From positions 62,001 through 126,000 of the forward strand of contig SZZY01000004.1 of the NCBI GenBank assembly GCA_009830035.1: DNA of 64,000 bases, read 5' to 3'. Source of the DNA: Pantoea sp. Eser. Lineage in GTDB: Bacteria; Pseudomonadota; Gammaproteobacteria; Enterobacterales; Enterobacteriaceae. The stretch's first letter is position 1. Every line of letters begins with the position of its first letter. The translations under genes were made by a program, and so were the position numbers. Positions 42,921-53,233 of this stretch are shown here, piece after piece. The notes under the pieces were generated by a model that had not been told where the DNA came from, searched no databases, and saw nothing but the letters and a program-made list of their open reading frames with translations.

Positions 42921-44344
42921 CGGCCATCCGTTCGCGCATTCCGGCCAGACCAAAACCCTGCTGGCCGGAACCGGACGGCAGGCCGCATCCATCATCTTCA
43001 ATCACCAGCATCCCCCGCTCATCCTGCTGCCAGCCTTTGAGCATCACCGCACTGGCGCTGGCGTGCTTCACGATATTGTTCAGGCCTTCCTGGCAGACGC
43101 GAAACAGCGTGACGCGCCGGCCTTCGCTGAGTAGGCTCTCATCAATCTGCCAGTCGAGATGGCTGATGATGCCGCGATCGTCGAGTTCCATCTCACGCAT
43201 CAGCGAGCGAACCGCCTGCTCCAGCGAGAGATCGTCTAACTGACGTGGCCGTAACCTCCCCAGCAGTCGCCGCACCGAATCGTACTCCCCCAGCGACAGC
43301 TGCTCGATGTGCGCGCCGCTCTGGATCACCCGGCCATTATCGGGCGCCAGCCGCTGGACGATGCCCGCCTGCTTACGAATCGCCGTAATAGTCTGGCCGA
43401 TGTCATCGTGCAGCTCGCGCGCTACTTCCCTGGCGCACGCTCTCTTCGGTCTCCAACAGACGTTCAGCCAGCCGCCGGTTGCGCGCCCGCTCATGCTACA
43501 GCGACTGATTAAGCTCACGCAGCCGCTGGATACCGGCACCGAGCAGCAGCCCGGTCAGGCTTTGCGCCAGTAGCGACAGCAGCAGATCGACCGGATGATC
43601 GTGCCAGGTCTGGCTGGCAATCAGGGCAATGGCGTTCATCAGGGTGGCGATCAGCGCACCCTGCCAGCCGTAGTGCCACGCCAGCGCGATAATCGGCAAC
43701 GCCAGACAAAACGGCGTAAAGCGCGACAGCTATGCCGGCAGGCCAAGCTGCAACCCCAGGCTGATGATAAACAGCAGCAGATACCAGATAATATGTCGGG
43801 CGCACCAGTTAACCGGCTGGGAGATCAGCGCTGGTCCCAGTGACTGCCAGCGGATGCGGGTGAGATAGTGCCAGATAACCAGGCAGGTCGGGGCCAGCGT
43901 CAGCCCGCCGGTGAGCGTCAGCAGCAGGGCGTTCAGCATCTCCTGCTGACCGGCCAACGGCAGCGATTGCAGCAGCGCGGCGGCGATCAGCGCGGCACCC
44001 TGACCCAGCAGCGTGCGCCAGTCGCGCTGCTGGCGGTAACGGGAGATCAGCGCCACCGGCAGCAGCGTCAGCACGCCGCCGACCATCAGCAGTGGCAGAT
44101 GCGCCAGCGCGACCTGATGCGACAGCCAGATCAGCAGCATCCACTCGCTGGCCAGCAGTACCGGCCAGTAGTCGCGCGGGCATTGCAGCATCAGGCCCAG
44201 CCGCAGGCCAAACGGAAACAGCAGCACCGCCAGCTCGGGCGGTTGCACCAGATGAAGGCTGATGCTCCACAGACAGAACCACGCCGCCGAGAAGATGCAG
44301 ACGCTGGCGGCCACCGATATCAGCCGCGACAGAAGCGGCGTCAT
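42914..44344 (-). pseudogene. uhpB: Sensor histidine kinase UhpB, broken
   Basis: The MASE1-like membrane half is visible from the ATG at 44344 (overlapping uhpA by four bases) through [21 protein letters not shown] codons at 43729-43731 (Trp expected) and 43496-43498 (Gln expected) and a one-base insertion near 43435 interrupt the gene. The kinase part is readable: the phospho-acceptor His in [20 protein letters not shown], and the ATPase motifs [13 protein letters not shown] and [20 protein letters not shown]. It ends at GMRERMAAG, where a deletion joins it to the last codons of uhpC. The kinase cannot be made in one piece. Confidence 0.88.
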
Positions 44345-44934
44345 TGCCAGCCGTCAAACATGCGGCGCGCCAGCTCGACGTCGTTGCTGACGCCGAGTTT
44401 TTCCATCAGGTTGGCGCGGTGGACGTGAACGGTTTTTGGCGACAGGCCCAGCTCAAGCGCAATGGTTTTCACCGGCATCCCCTGCGACAGCTTTTCGGCC
44501 ACCTGGCGTTCGCGTCGGGTCAGCGGGTCTTGGCGTCCGGCGGCCAGCTTGAGGGCGATCTCCGGTGTCAGATAACAGCCACCGGCCGAGACCGTGCGTA
44601 CTGCGGCGATCAGCTCATCGGGGCGACAGCGTTTGGAGAGATAACCGCGCGCGCCGGCGTTAAGCGCCTGTTCCACCAGTGCCGAAATGTCGTGTACCGA
44701 CAGCATGATGGTGGCTAAGCCGGCGGGAAGCTGGCTCAGCAGTTCCAGACCGGAGAGATCGGGCATCGAGATGTCGCAAATGCAGACCTGCACGCCGCGT
44801 CCCGGTAAATCCGCCAGCGTCTCACGGCCCGATCCAAACTCGGCCACAACCTGAAAATCGGGTTCCAGTCCCAGCAGTTGGGCAAACCCGGAGCGGACGA
44901 TCAGGTGATCGTCAATAAGCGCGATGGTAATCAT
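44341..44934 (-). CDS. uhpA: Response regulator UhpA
   Basis: The 197-residue protein has a receiver domain ([20 protein letters not shown]; phospho-acceptor Asp in [12 protein letters not shown] near residue 54; Lys in [12 protein letters not shown]) and a C-terminal LuxR-type helix-turn-helix ([36 protein letters not shown]). It activates uhpT. It looks intact, but its cognate kinase is broken, so it could be active only through other phospho-donors such as acetyl phosphate. Confidence 0.93.
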   Translation of the reverse strand: MITIALIDDHLIVRSGFAQLLGLEPDFQVVAEFGSGRETLADLPGRGVQVCICDISMPDLSGLELLSQLPAGLATIMLSVHDISALVEQALNAGARGYLSKRCRPDELIAAVRTVSAGGCYLTPEIALKLAAGRQDPLTRRERQVAEKLSQGMPVKTIALELGLSPKTVHVHRANLMEKLGVSNDVELARRMFDGWQ

Positions 44935-45197
44935 GATGCGTTCTTGGCGGGTAAATTCGCGCTTACCTTAGCGATAAGCGCGTGGCTGTTCAAGTCGTGA
45001 GCAGTCTGGCGCGCGGACGGTGGCGGGATGTGGATTCCAGTGGGATCTGAGCGATCGTCACGACTTTACCTGTTCGGCTATGTTGCTGAACTGTCTGGCG
45101 GAACGATCCCCGGGAAAGTCATTTATTACCCTGGTCCTGCTTAGACAGCTGTAAGCCATATGGGCAAGCAGGCACATTTTTAGCAAGCTAAACGTCA

Positions 45198-46168
45198 TTA
45201 ACGCACGCTATCTTTTCCAAACCAGGATTTTCGAATTTCGATATCTACGGGTGTCAGACGAAACGTATCGTTATTATATTTATCTTTATCACAATTTAAT
45301 TCGTAAAATCCCCAGTACCCAGGGTTAGAAAAATAGAGAGTGTATTTGTCGCTATTGAAGCCAAAGTATCTCTCATCCTCCCTTTTTATTTTTAATTTTC
45401 CACACTTCGCCTCGTCACGCCATTCAAATCGGGTTGCATGATCTAAAACTGAGGAGAGTATGTTTGCTCCCCACTTTGGAATCGCGAAAAGCACCAGGGA
45501 TACAGCCAGAAAAAATGCGATTAACGTTGCGGTCTGATAGCCTTCAGTTTTATCAGTCTGAGTAATGAAAATTAAATAGCTCACGGGTTGAATTAATAAT
45601 ACCAGTGCCATAATTGAAAAAACAAACTTCCAGATGAATTCGGTATAAGGTACGGAGGAAATACTCAATGCGCTGAATTGAGTAAAGTAACTTGATGCCA
45701 GTGCATTAGTTAAAATAAAGCAGAGCGGTAAGAAAAACCAGATAGTCAGCCTGATTTTGCGCAAGGAGAGATTTCCATTTTTTTCTAAATCATAGAAAGT
45801 CAGAATGCCGCCCGCAAGCGTTAATAAAATTAAGGTAAGAAACATAAGTCTGCCTGTAAAAATAAAGCACAGGGGGAGTACTATATAAGTCAACCCAAAT
45901 ACTAACCACGAGAGTAGCGATAGTGTACCGGCGAATTTCTTCAGGGTGCGATTCTGATATTTGAAAATAAATGTATGAAATATCGCTAATGCTTTGTGAG
46001 GCAGAAACATTACAGATGAAATGATAATTATCAAGCCTGTTGAACCAACTAGCTCCTTAATGTTTTTTCAAAGCCGGGAGATCCTATGATAGTTACTAAA
46101 GTGAAGAAAATAATCAGATCTAATCTGTATTCTTGGGTGACCCTCTTTAGTTCTCTCAAAAATGGCAT
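45198..46168 (-). pseudogene. Hypothetical multi-spanning membrane protein, one-base frameshift
   Basis: A first frame from the ATG at 46168 (MPFLRELKRVTQEYRLDLII) stops after TLRS; a missing A in the tract near 46075 restored gives continuous EKNIKELVGSTGLIIIISSV into the longer frame ending at 45198. The 320-residue product has about six hydrophobic segments (FAGTLSLLSWLVFGLTYIVL; RLTIWFFLPLCFILTNALAS; FSIMALVLLIQPVSYLIFIT; TLIAFFLAVSLVLFAIP) and a C-terminal soluble part (RFEWRDEAKCGKLKIKREDE, FSNPGYWGFYELNCDKDKY). I do not recognise the family. Lower GC than neighbours suggests acquisition. The single homopolymer lesion could be a sequencing error. Confidence 0.65.
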
Positions 46169-46392
46169 ATTACATCCCTGGTAATTTAACATTTGTAGAT
46201 AATATTCTATAGAGTGCACGATGAAAATGGGATAGTGATAAAATTCATTGTCTTTTGACGGGAAATATCAGTTATTCAGAAGGATAAGTGAAGCCCGATG
46301 AGTAAGGGTATGGTGATAATAACTTAATGCAGCGAATCAGCAGTCATTATAATTAAGCAGTTAAGGGCCGCTTACCGCAGCCCCTGGAACTA

Positions 46393-47062
46393 TTAATGCA
46401 GACAGCACTGCTTATATTTTTTACCGCTGCCGCACGGGCAGGGATCGTTACGGCCTGACAGTTTTTCCACCGAGATCGGCTTCTGGGGCTCCGGCACCGC
46501 TTCATGCTGGGAGATCCAGTGATCTCGTGCAGCGCCAGCGCAGCAGGGCGGATCGCCTCAATGCTGGCTTCCATCTCGTCCGGCGTCATCGCATCCAGTT
46601 TTTCGAGTTCTCTTCCACCCCGTGTAAGGCGATGGCGTCCAGCGCCGGTTGCAGATCCTGCGGCAGGGCAGACCAGTCGGTCAGCGACACGCCGCGCATG
46701 TAGCCGAAGCACCACTCTTCGACCACGGTAAATTCCACACCTTCCATCTCACGGATGCCAAACAGCGGCTCGAACTGCTCAGGGAATTCAGACAGCCGGT
46801 CAGCCACATCATTCATGTGCTGAAAACAGAGCTCCATAAAACGCGTCATTTCACGTTCGTTGCTCCGTTTTGGGATCTGCTTCTCGCCACCCTACAGCAC
46901 CACCAGTCATTTGCTCGGCTCGACGGTGGTCGGCCCAGACAGCACGACGGTCAGCAGACCGTGCAGCTCGGAGACATCCAGAATCGACGCTTCGCTGCCA
47001 TATTTTTCCAGCATATCTTCCAGCCATCGCAGCTCTTTCTCGGACAGTGGGCCTTCTTTCAT
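46393..47062 (-). pseudogene. yecA: YecA-like UPF0149 protein with SEC-C zinc motif, broken
   Basis: The protein matches E. coli YecA (about 220 residues), whose C-terminal SEC-C zinc finger resembles that of SecA. The start at 47062 (MKEGPLSEKELRWLEDMLEK) leads to two nonsense codons, TGA at 46907-46909 (Trp expected) and TAG at 46892-46894 (Gln expected). Then MTRFMELCFQHMNDVADRLS, VVEEWCFGYMRGVSLTDWSA and LHGVEEN follow; shifts near 46605 and 46520 precede the end [20 protein letters not shown]. All four lesions lie in one short gene. Confidence 0.85.
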
Positions 47063-47333
47063 GCGGTTGCCTCCCGGGCATTTCAAAAATGTGAGCACGG
47101 CGTTCAAGCCATAAAGCCGCAGCAGTGTACACCCTTGCGCGCCGCAACACAGCTAACCTCTGGCGGAGCCGGTGGTTTCAGTTGCCAGCACTGCGACCAT
47201 CAATCCGCTGGTTACATCCCTTTTAGTCCGTTTAGCGCGCTAAAGCCGACGGTCGCTTTGTGATATATTTTTGCGCGACAGCGGGTTTGTTACATCACGA
47301 ATAAATTTAATTGACTGATTATTATCATAAAAA

Positions 47334-48588
47334 ATGAGAACAGACTTTATCTCCAGCCGGGTAAGGGCGCTACGCCGCTGGCGGGATCGCCATCGCCGTG
47401 CCACAGGCGGATTCAGAACCATAGCCCGGCTGTGGCCTGCCATCATCCTGATTCTCGCGGGCTGCGGCACTCTGTCGCAGACGTCGGCACCGGTCGGCGA
47501 TCGGGTTTACCTGACTCACACCACCTTCCATGAGAACGTTGACGACATTGTGCGTCACTACATGTAGCAAAAGCAGGTTCCCGGCATCAGCATTGCGATC
47601 ATTCATCGTGGTGGCCCGGCACAATTTTACGCTTATGGGGTAACCGATCGGCAGCACCGCTATCCGATTACTCCCGACACGCTGTTTGCACTCGGCTCGC
47701 TGAGTAAAGGGGTGACGGCAGAGGTGATTATCCAGCTGGTGAATCAGGGCCAGCTGCACTGGCATGACACGCTGTCCGATATGCTGCCTGGGGTGCGGCT
47801 GAGCGGAGGATGCAAAACGCATTACGCTGCTGCAACTGGTTACCCACACCGCCGGTCTGCCGCGCCAGGATATGGACTTGCCGATGCTGCATCAGTTCAT
47901 CCGCTATCTCGGCAATGGCGAAAACTTCTATGGCAACCTCGACAGCGATGCGCTGCTCGATTATCTCGCTGATTTCTCTGAGCCGTCGGTGCGCGTACCG
48001 CATTACTCCAATCTCGGCTACGCGCTGCTTGGCTATATTCTGCGTGAACGCTTTCATCAGGATATCCAGTCGCTGGCCTCACGGCTGATTTTTACGCCGT
48101 TGCAGATGACGCACAGCAGCTTCAGGCCCTAAATGCTGGCCGGTTATCCGCTGCGCGCACTCGGTCACGCGGGCGATCAGCCCAAATTTATCGCCCGTGG
48201 CGCGCTGACGCCGAACTGGCATTTCCACGGCAACATGGTGGCGGCGGCCAGTCTCTACAGCAATGCACGCGATCTGATCGCTTATCTGCGCGCGCATCTG
48301 AACGCCACCGGCGATTGATCGCGGGATCAGGCCTTTGCTGCGGTGAACCGGGCATGGTATCAACAGGGAACCCAGGCACAGAATATCGCCTGGGTCACCG
48401 ACCAGCTGGCAGGAGAGCAAATAACCTATCAGGTTGGCTACATTGGCGGCTATGCCAGCTTTATCGGCTACGATAAAGCCCGCGGTAATGCGATTGTGGT
48501 GCTGCAAAACGCCTTTAACTGGAGCAACTATTTAGGCATTGCGTTGTTGGTCGATCTGGCAACTAAAGATAGAGTGGTCGGACAGTAA
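47334..48588 (+). pseudogene. Class C beta-lactamase-type serine hydrolase (lipoprotein-like), broken
   Basis: A penicillin-binding-protein-like hydrolase. The N-terminus has a hydrophobic segment ending LILAGCG, which looks like a lipobox. A TAG at 47565-47567 interrupts YM-QKQVPGISIAIIHRG. The SxxK motif SLSK (LFALGSLSKGV) and the YxN motif (PHYSNLGYALLGYIL) are present. A shift near 47812, a TAA at 48130-48132 and a TGA at 48316-48318 follow, then QVGYIGGYASFIGYDKARGN to the stop at 48588. The total length of about 418 codons suits AmpH/EstB-like enzymes. Cell-envelope location expected; substrate unknown. Confidence 0.82.
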
Positions 48589-48719
48589 CCGGTGCGTGGT
48601 GAAACCAATAGCGTCGCCTTTCCTTACACTTAGCTTTGACGCGAGGGGAACTGTATCGCTATAAAGATTGTGTTTAGCCTGTCTACCGTCACTAAAATCA
48701 ATTTAACGTGGAAATCATT

Positions 48720-49223
48720 ATGCGCAGGACTCAACGTGTACTTTTCTCAATGGGATTACTGGTTGGCTCGCTGAGCCTGATCCTTGCTGTGCAGGCCGCC
48801 GGTGAAGCAACGGATACCGTTCCGCCGCCGCCACAGATTCAGCCTGCCAATCCTGACGCACAGTCGCCGCCTGGCGCGGCTAACGCTCAACCAGATGCCG
48901 GTGCCGCGCAAACTGAGGCGCCGTCCAGCTCACAATCGAACGATGGCATTACACCGACCACGCCGTCGCCGTCTACTGGCGGACAGCCGAACTACGATCT
49001 CAACACCATCATCATCGACTACAAACAGTACAAAGTCGGCGACACGGTGCCAGAGAAGTACACTGATAAAACCTATACCATCACCGAGTGGCAAAAACGT
49101 AATCTGCCTGCGCCGCAGGAGAATACCCACTGGGCCTATATTAACGCCAATTACATCCTGATCACCAATGACACCGGCAAAATCGTCATGGGTAAATCGG
49201 GTGATATCTTCTTCCGCGGTTAA
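48720..49223 (+). CDS. RcnB-family periplasmic protein with Pro/Gln-rich linker
   Basis: The 167-residue protein has a signal peptide (MRRTQRVLFSMGLLVGSLSL...AVQA), a ~70-residue low-complexity linker rich in Pro, Gln, Ser and Thr, and a C-terminal RcnB-like domain: DYKQYKVGDTVPEKYTD, ITEWQKRNLPAPQENTHW and NANYILITNDTGKI. RcnB in E. coli is a periplasmic factor in nickel/cobalt homeostasis; this family often serves other envelope roles, so the metal link is only by family. I chose the ATG at 48720 over an in-frame GTG 12 bases earlier because the signal peptide starts there. It looks intact and ends before a strong terminator. Confidence 0.82.
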   Translation: MRRTQRVLFSMGLLVGSLSLILAVQAAGEATDTVPPPPQIQPANPDAQSPPGAANAQPDAGAAQTEAPSSSQSNDGITPTTPSPSTGGQPNYDLNTIIIDYKQYKVGDTVPEKYTDKTYTITEWQKRNLPAPQENTHWAYINANYILITNDTGKIVMGKSGDIFFRG

Positions 49224-49243
49224 AATAAGCGGTTAAATAAATC

Positions 49244-49271
49244 AGCCGGTCAGCACGACCGGCTTTTTTTT
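49244..49271. terminator. Bidirectional rho-independent terminator
   Basis: A perfect 8-bp stem (49244-49251 with 49257-49264) with a 5-base loop is followed by T8. It lies between the convergent RcnB-like and oxidoreductase genes; the T run overlaps the oxidoreductase stop codon. Confidence 0.9.
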
Positions 49272-50207
49272 AGCTGAAACGCTCCGCACCAAAGCTTGCC
49301 AGCATCGGATGTTTTTCGCCGCTGACGATCTCGTCCGCCAGTAATTCCCCGACAATCAGCGCCAGCGTGGCACCGTAGTGGCTGAACGCCACGTAACAGC
49401 CCGGCACCTTTTGCAGTTCACCCAGCACCGGATCGCCATCGCCCGGAATCGGCTTGAGGCCAATCTTCCAGCTCTCAGCTTTGAGCGGCTGGTCGCCACG
49501 CAATAACCGGCTGGCTTCCTGTGCCAGCTGCGCCACTACCTGCTGACCAATCTGGTATTCCCCACCGGCCAGCAGCTGGATGTTGGCTTCATACCAGTCG
49601 TGATCGAGCGCAAAACGGTTGCCGGGGTTGGGGCGAACCGCGGCGCGCGGAGTGTTCAGCACCGCTTTCAGCGGCTGGCCGGACGGTTCGGTGATCACCA
49701 GCATCGAAACCGGCGATCCGTTGGGAATAGTCACCCCGAGCGGTGCCACCACGTCCGGCGTCTAGGGACCGTAGGCGACCAACACCGCATCGGCGCGCAG
49801 CTCGCCTTTATCGCTACGGATGCCGCAGGCCCGGCCCTGATCGGTGATCACGCTGGCTTTACCGGCGTGTTCGACCACTTCGCCGCCCAGCGCGCGGAAC
49901 TGATTGACCAGATAATCCACCAGATGCGGCAGGCTGACCCAGCCTTCACCAGGATTAAATATTGCCTGGTCCGCCAGCGCATCGGGATTGACCGCTGCAT
50001 CCGCCTGCGCCACGTTTTCAGCCGTGATTAACCGTGAATCTTAACCGTGGGCTTTCTCATAGGCGTGACGCGCCTCCGTCGCGGCAACGTCGTTATCCGA
50101 CCAGCAGATGCCGCCGTCAAACCGCAGCCAGTCGAGTGTCGGATGCCGGGCAAACAGGGTGCGATAGCGATCGATGCCGGCCATGCGTAACGCATGATAA
50201 GGCTTCG
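49270..50207 (-). pseudogene. DadA-type FAD-dependent amino-acid oxidoreductase, N-terminus deleted
   Basis: The visible part starts at [20 protein letters not shown], lacking the N-terminal FAD-binding GxGxxG of D-amino-acid dehydrogenases. A TAA at 50041-50043 with a shift, then WVSLPHLVDYLVNQFRALGG, then a TAG at 49762-49764 (Gln expected) after LVAYGP break the frame. The C-terminal part (GLKPIPGDGDPVLGELQKVP; CYVAFSHYGATLALIVGELL) is the normal end of the family. The gene is joined at about 50205 to the end of the ABC ATPase gene. Confidence 0.85.
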
Positions 50208-50884
50208 ACAATCTCGCCTTCGTCCATAAACACCACCTGATCCGCCACTTTGCGCGCAAAGCCCATTTCATGCGTCACCACCACCATCGTCATGCCGCGA
50301 CGACAGAGATCGGTCATCAGCGTCAGCACACCTTTTACCAGTTCGGGATCGAGCGCTGAGGTCGCCTCATCAAACAGCATCACCTCCGGATCCATCGCCA
50401 GCGCGCGGACAATCGCCACCCGCTGCTGCTGGCCGCCGGAGAGATCGCGTGGCCGGTGATCGGCGCGCGGACCCAGGCCGACCTCTTCCAGCCGCTGACG
50501 GGCAATCGCCATCGCCTGCGCTTTGGGCAAGCCTTTGACCCGCCACGGGGCCAGCGCCACGTTCTCCAGCGCGCTGTGATCGGGAAACAGGTTGAAGTGC
50601 TGAAACACCATGCCAATCCGCAACCGCAGTGCGTCCGGTTTGTCGCGCAGCACCGATCGGTCGGCCAGCAGCACATCGCCCGATTTCGGTTCATGCAGCC
50701 GGTTAATGCCGCGCAGCAGGGTGGATTTGCCCGAGCCGGATGGCCCGATAATGCAGGTGGTGCTGCCGGGCGCGACCTGCAGCGAGACGTTGCGCAGCAC
50801 CTCAATCGGGCCATAGGCCAGGGTCAGATCGCGCAGTTCAAGGCTGGCACCGTGCCAGCTGGCGCTGTCAGTACGGTTATTCAT
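50203..50884 (-). pseudogene. Polar amino-acid ABC transporter ATPase, C-terminus lost in fusion
   Basis: A GlnQ/HisP-type ATPase with Walker [11 protein letters not shown]-loop [14 protein letters not shown], signature [19 protein letters not shown], Walker [16 protein letters not shown] and H-loop [11 protein letters not shown]. After [10 protein letters not shown] (about 50205) authentic sequence stops and the frame enters the oxidoreductase gene out of frame, ending at 50117. Only the last ~20 residues of the ATPase are missing, so ATP hydrolysis might survive, but the partners are damaged. Confidence 0.85.
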
Positions 50885-51534
50885 GGTTGCCTCCGGTCAG
50901 CGGGTGAGTGTCCAGCGCGCCGTTGGGCCGTCTGACTTCCTCCACCTCTTTTAAGCCACTTTGCGGCGCGGTCAGGCGACGGCGGCCGGTGCGGTAACGC
51001 ACATCCACGTAGTTGACCATGTGGGTCAGCGGCACGGTGATGATCAGATAGAACAGCCCGGCCAGCATCAGCGGCGACAGATTGCCGGTCAGCACCGCCG
51101 CATCTTGGCCGACGCGAAATAGTTCGCGCTGCTGGGTCATCAGCCCCGGCAGGTAGACCAGCGACGAGTCTTTAATGATGGCGATGAACTGATTGACGAT
51201 GGCGGGCAGCACCCGGCGGATCCCCAGCGGGTAGGGCGTCGGACCGAACAGCTGATAGCTGAATTGCGCCAGGCCCTGACCAATCAGCAGGATGGTCAGA
51301 ATCGACGGTAGACCGCGAAACAGATCGGTATACAGCCGGGCGGGCAGGCGTAGCCAGCGCGAGGGCGAAATGCCCATCAGCGCCATTAGCAGGCACGAAC
51401 AGTGTGCCAAGCAGGGTGGCCGCCAGCGAGATAATCACCGTATTCACCAGCCCGTTGGTCAGCATCTGCGGCAGCACTTCCCTCATTGAGGAAAGGTCAA
51501 AGAAGGTGCGGGAAAGAATCGTGAGCAAATCCAT
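50877..51534 (-). pseudogene. Polar amino-acid ABC transporter permease, broken
   Basis: A HisM/GlnP-type inner-membrane permease. I chose the ATG at 51534 (GGAG 7 bases upstream) beginning MDLLTILSRTFFDLSSMREV. A shift near 51395 precedes the loop FRGLPSILTILLIGQGL. At about 51210-51220 an in-frame gap of roughly 50 residues joins GPTPYPLGI to RRVLPAIVNQFIAIIKDSSL, which removes the conserved cytoplasmic loop that contacts the ATPase. The C-terminus (LFRVGQDAAVLTGNLSPLML) is preserved. It overlaps the ATPase start by 8 bases. Confidence 0.85.
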
Positions 51535-51595
51535 CGCCGTCTCCATGCAGTGCTGGGCATTCCCCGGTTAACTCAGGACGCGAACGTCCGCCGCT

Positions 51596-52176
51596 TTACT
51601 GACCGCCAGGCAGATACTGTTTGGGCATTGGCGAGCCGGGCCACTTCTGGTACAGCCGCTGCCAGGTGCCGTCCTGCATTGCCGCTTTAATGGCGCTATC
51701 CAGTGCGGCCTTGAAGGCGGGTTTGCTTTGGCAATGGCGATACCGGCCGGGGCGTAAAAAGAGGGGATATCGGCGGCAGAGACCAGCTTAAAGCGGTCGG
51801 CGTAGCTTTTAGCCGCCTCATAGTCGAGCAAGATGGCGTCGAGCGTGCCGTTGTTGAGCGCCGCGACCGCCGCATCATACTGACCGTTGGCGACCGCCGG
51901 CATGATGGCGGAGAAGTCCTGACCGATAAAATCGACCTTATCGATTCCCATGCGATGGGCGACTTTTTTAAAGAATTCGACGTCAAAGCCGGTGAACTGA
52001 CCGCTGGCATCGGTGAAAGTATAGGGTTTAGAGTCGCCAACGCTGGCGACGCGTAGCTGGCCCGGTTCGATCAGGCCGTAGGGATTGTCATCGCTGGCAG
52101 CCAGCGTAGAGAACGAAAGTGCACAGAGTGCGAGCAGGGTGCCGGGCTGTTTGCCCGATTGGGTTTGCGATTTCAT
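51596..52176 (-). pseudogene. Polar amino-acid ABC transporter binding protein (SBP_bac_3), internal deletion
   Basis: The signal region [20 protein letters not shown] is followed by [20 protein letters not shown] and [18 protein letters not shown], the opening of family 3 binding proteins. After [12 protein letters not shown] the frame jumps in frame to [20 protein letters not shown], omitting about 85 residues of the second lobe. A shift near 51725 changes the last ~45 residues; the original end QYLPGGQ with TAA at 51596-51598 is visible in another frame. The ligand-binding site is gone. First gene of the leftward transporter operon, facing the LacI-type regulator. Confidence 0.83.
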
Positions 52177-52233
52177 AGCTCATCCGTTTTGCAGGTTTAA
52201 ACATCAGAGACTGTTGAGCCGGTGATTATTTTT

Positions 52234-52247
52234 TGAGACCGGTCCCA
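52234..52247. promoter_or_regulatory. LacI-type operator, near-perfect palindrome
   Basis: TGAGACCGGTCCCA, one mismatch from the perfect palindrome found 46 bases away. It lies in the divergent region between the binding-protein gene and the LacI-type regulator. Confidence 0.75.
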
Positions 52248-52279
52248 ACGCAGGTGACACCTTGCGGACGTGGGCGTTG

Positions 52280-52293
52280 TGAGACCGGTCTCA
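52280..52293. promoter_or_regulatory. LacI-type operator, perfect 14-bp palindrome
   Basis: TGAGACCGGTCTCA is a perfect palindrome with the central CG typical of LacI/GalR operators. Paired with the site at 52234 (centres 46 bases apart, about 4.4 helical turns) it would suit looping or control of both divergent promoters. Confidence 0.8.
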
Positions 52294-52370
52294 GGGGGTT
52301 ACAATGAGTTTAAGCACAGCCTTTTTTCGGCGTTAATCTTCCTGTCGTTAACCTGTGATTCAAAATAATT

Positions 52371-53233
52371 ATGACCAGCCAGAAATTACGTTCTAAAGCA
52401 CCCACCGTGGCGGATGTGGCGCGCACCGCCGGTTACCATCTGCTGCTCAGCAACAGTGACGAAAAGCTGCCGGCTGGACAGGATGCGGTGCGGGTGATGC
52501 TGGAGAAGCGGGTCGACGGCATTATCGTGGCCTCCAGCTGTTCGGAGCGCGTTCAAAACACTCATCTGATGCAGGTGCTGGAAGAGGGGCGGGCGCTGAA
52601 ATTATTCGATCGTGCGGTTACCGGCCTTGATATGGAAGCGATCTGCTGTGAATTCACCGACGTGGCGGCTGATGCCACCAGCCGGTTACTGCAGGCCGGC
52701 CACCGTCATATCGCCTATGTCACCAGCATGGCGCTGACCGGCGACTACCGTGCGCCAGGTGATTTTGGCCTGACGCCGGTTGCCCAGCGTGTCGGTGGCA
52801 TGATGCAGGCGTTTGCCGCGGCGGGAGTAAATTTGATCCGTCGTTGGTGAAAGTGAACGTGCTGGATGAAACGCAGATGGCCCGCATCGTGGCCGAGCTG
52901 TGGCAGCGGCCGCAGCCACCCAGCGCGCTGGTGGCTTCCGACAGCGTGGTGGCGATGTGGCTGCTGCGTGAAGTGACGCAGCGCGTGCTGCGCATTCCTG
53001 AGGATCTCTCCCTCGTGATGTATGACAACTTTCTGTGGAGCGAGATTGTGACGCCGCCGCTGACGGTGGTGGCGCAACCGGTGTACGAGATGGGGCGTGA
53101 AGCGGCACGCTGGCTGATTGCCGAAATTCGTGGCGAAGCGGCCGGTCCGATGCCGCGCTTTGATGCCCGGCTGGTGCTGCGGGAATCGATTGCCGCTCCG
53201 GCCAGCGACAGTAAGCCACGCGCCAGACGCTAA
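52371..53233 (+). pseudogene. LacI/GalR-family regulator lacking its DNA-binding domain, broken
   Basis: The start APTVADVARTAG is the first helix of a LacI-type helix-turn-helix, but at about 52430 the frame continues directly to YHLLLSNSDEKLPAGQDAVR of the sugar-binding domain. The recognition helix, hinge helix and first strand (roughly 80 residues) are deleted in frame. The ligand domain shows VDGIIVASS and HRHIAYVTSM. A shift near 52740-52840 separates LVASDSVVAMWLLREVTQRV and VMYDNFLWSEIVTPPLTVVA to the stop at 53233. It cannot bind the operators just upstream. Its ancestral target was probably the divergent ABC operon and itself. Confidence 0.85.

Noticed and set aside
43868..44428. 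186-codon Gln/Arg-rich plus-strand ORF
   Set aside because: Antisense to uhpB and uhpA, with repetitive composition that mirrors Leu codons on the other strand.
50456..50935. 159-codon plus-strand ORF
   Set aside because: Antisense to the ABC ATPase, whose motifs account for the sequence.
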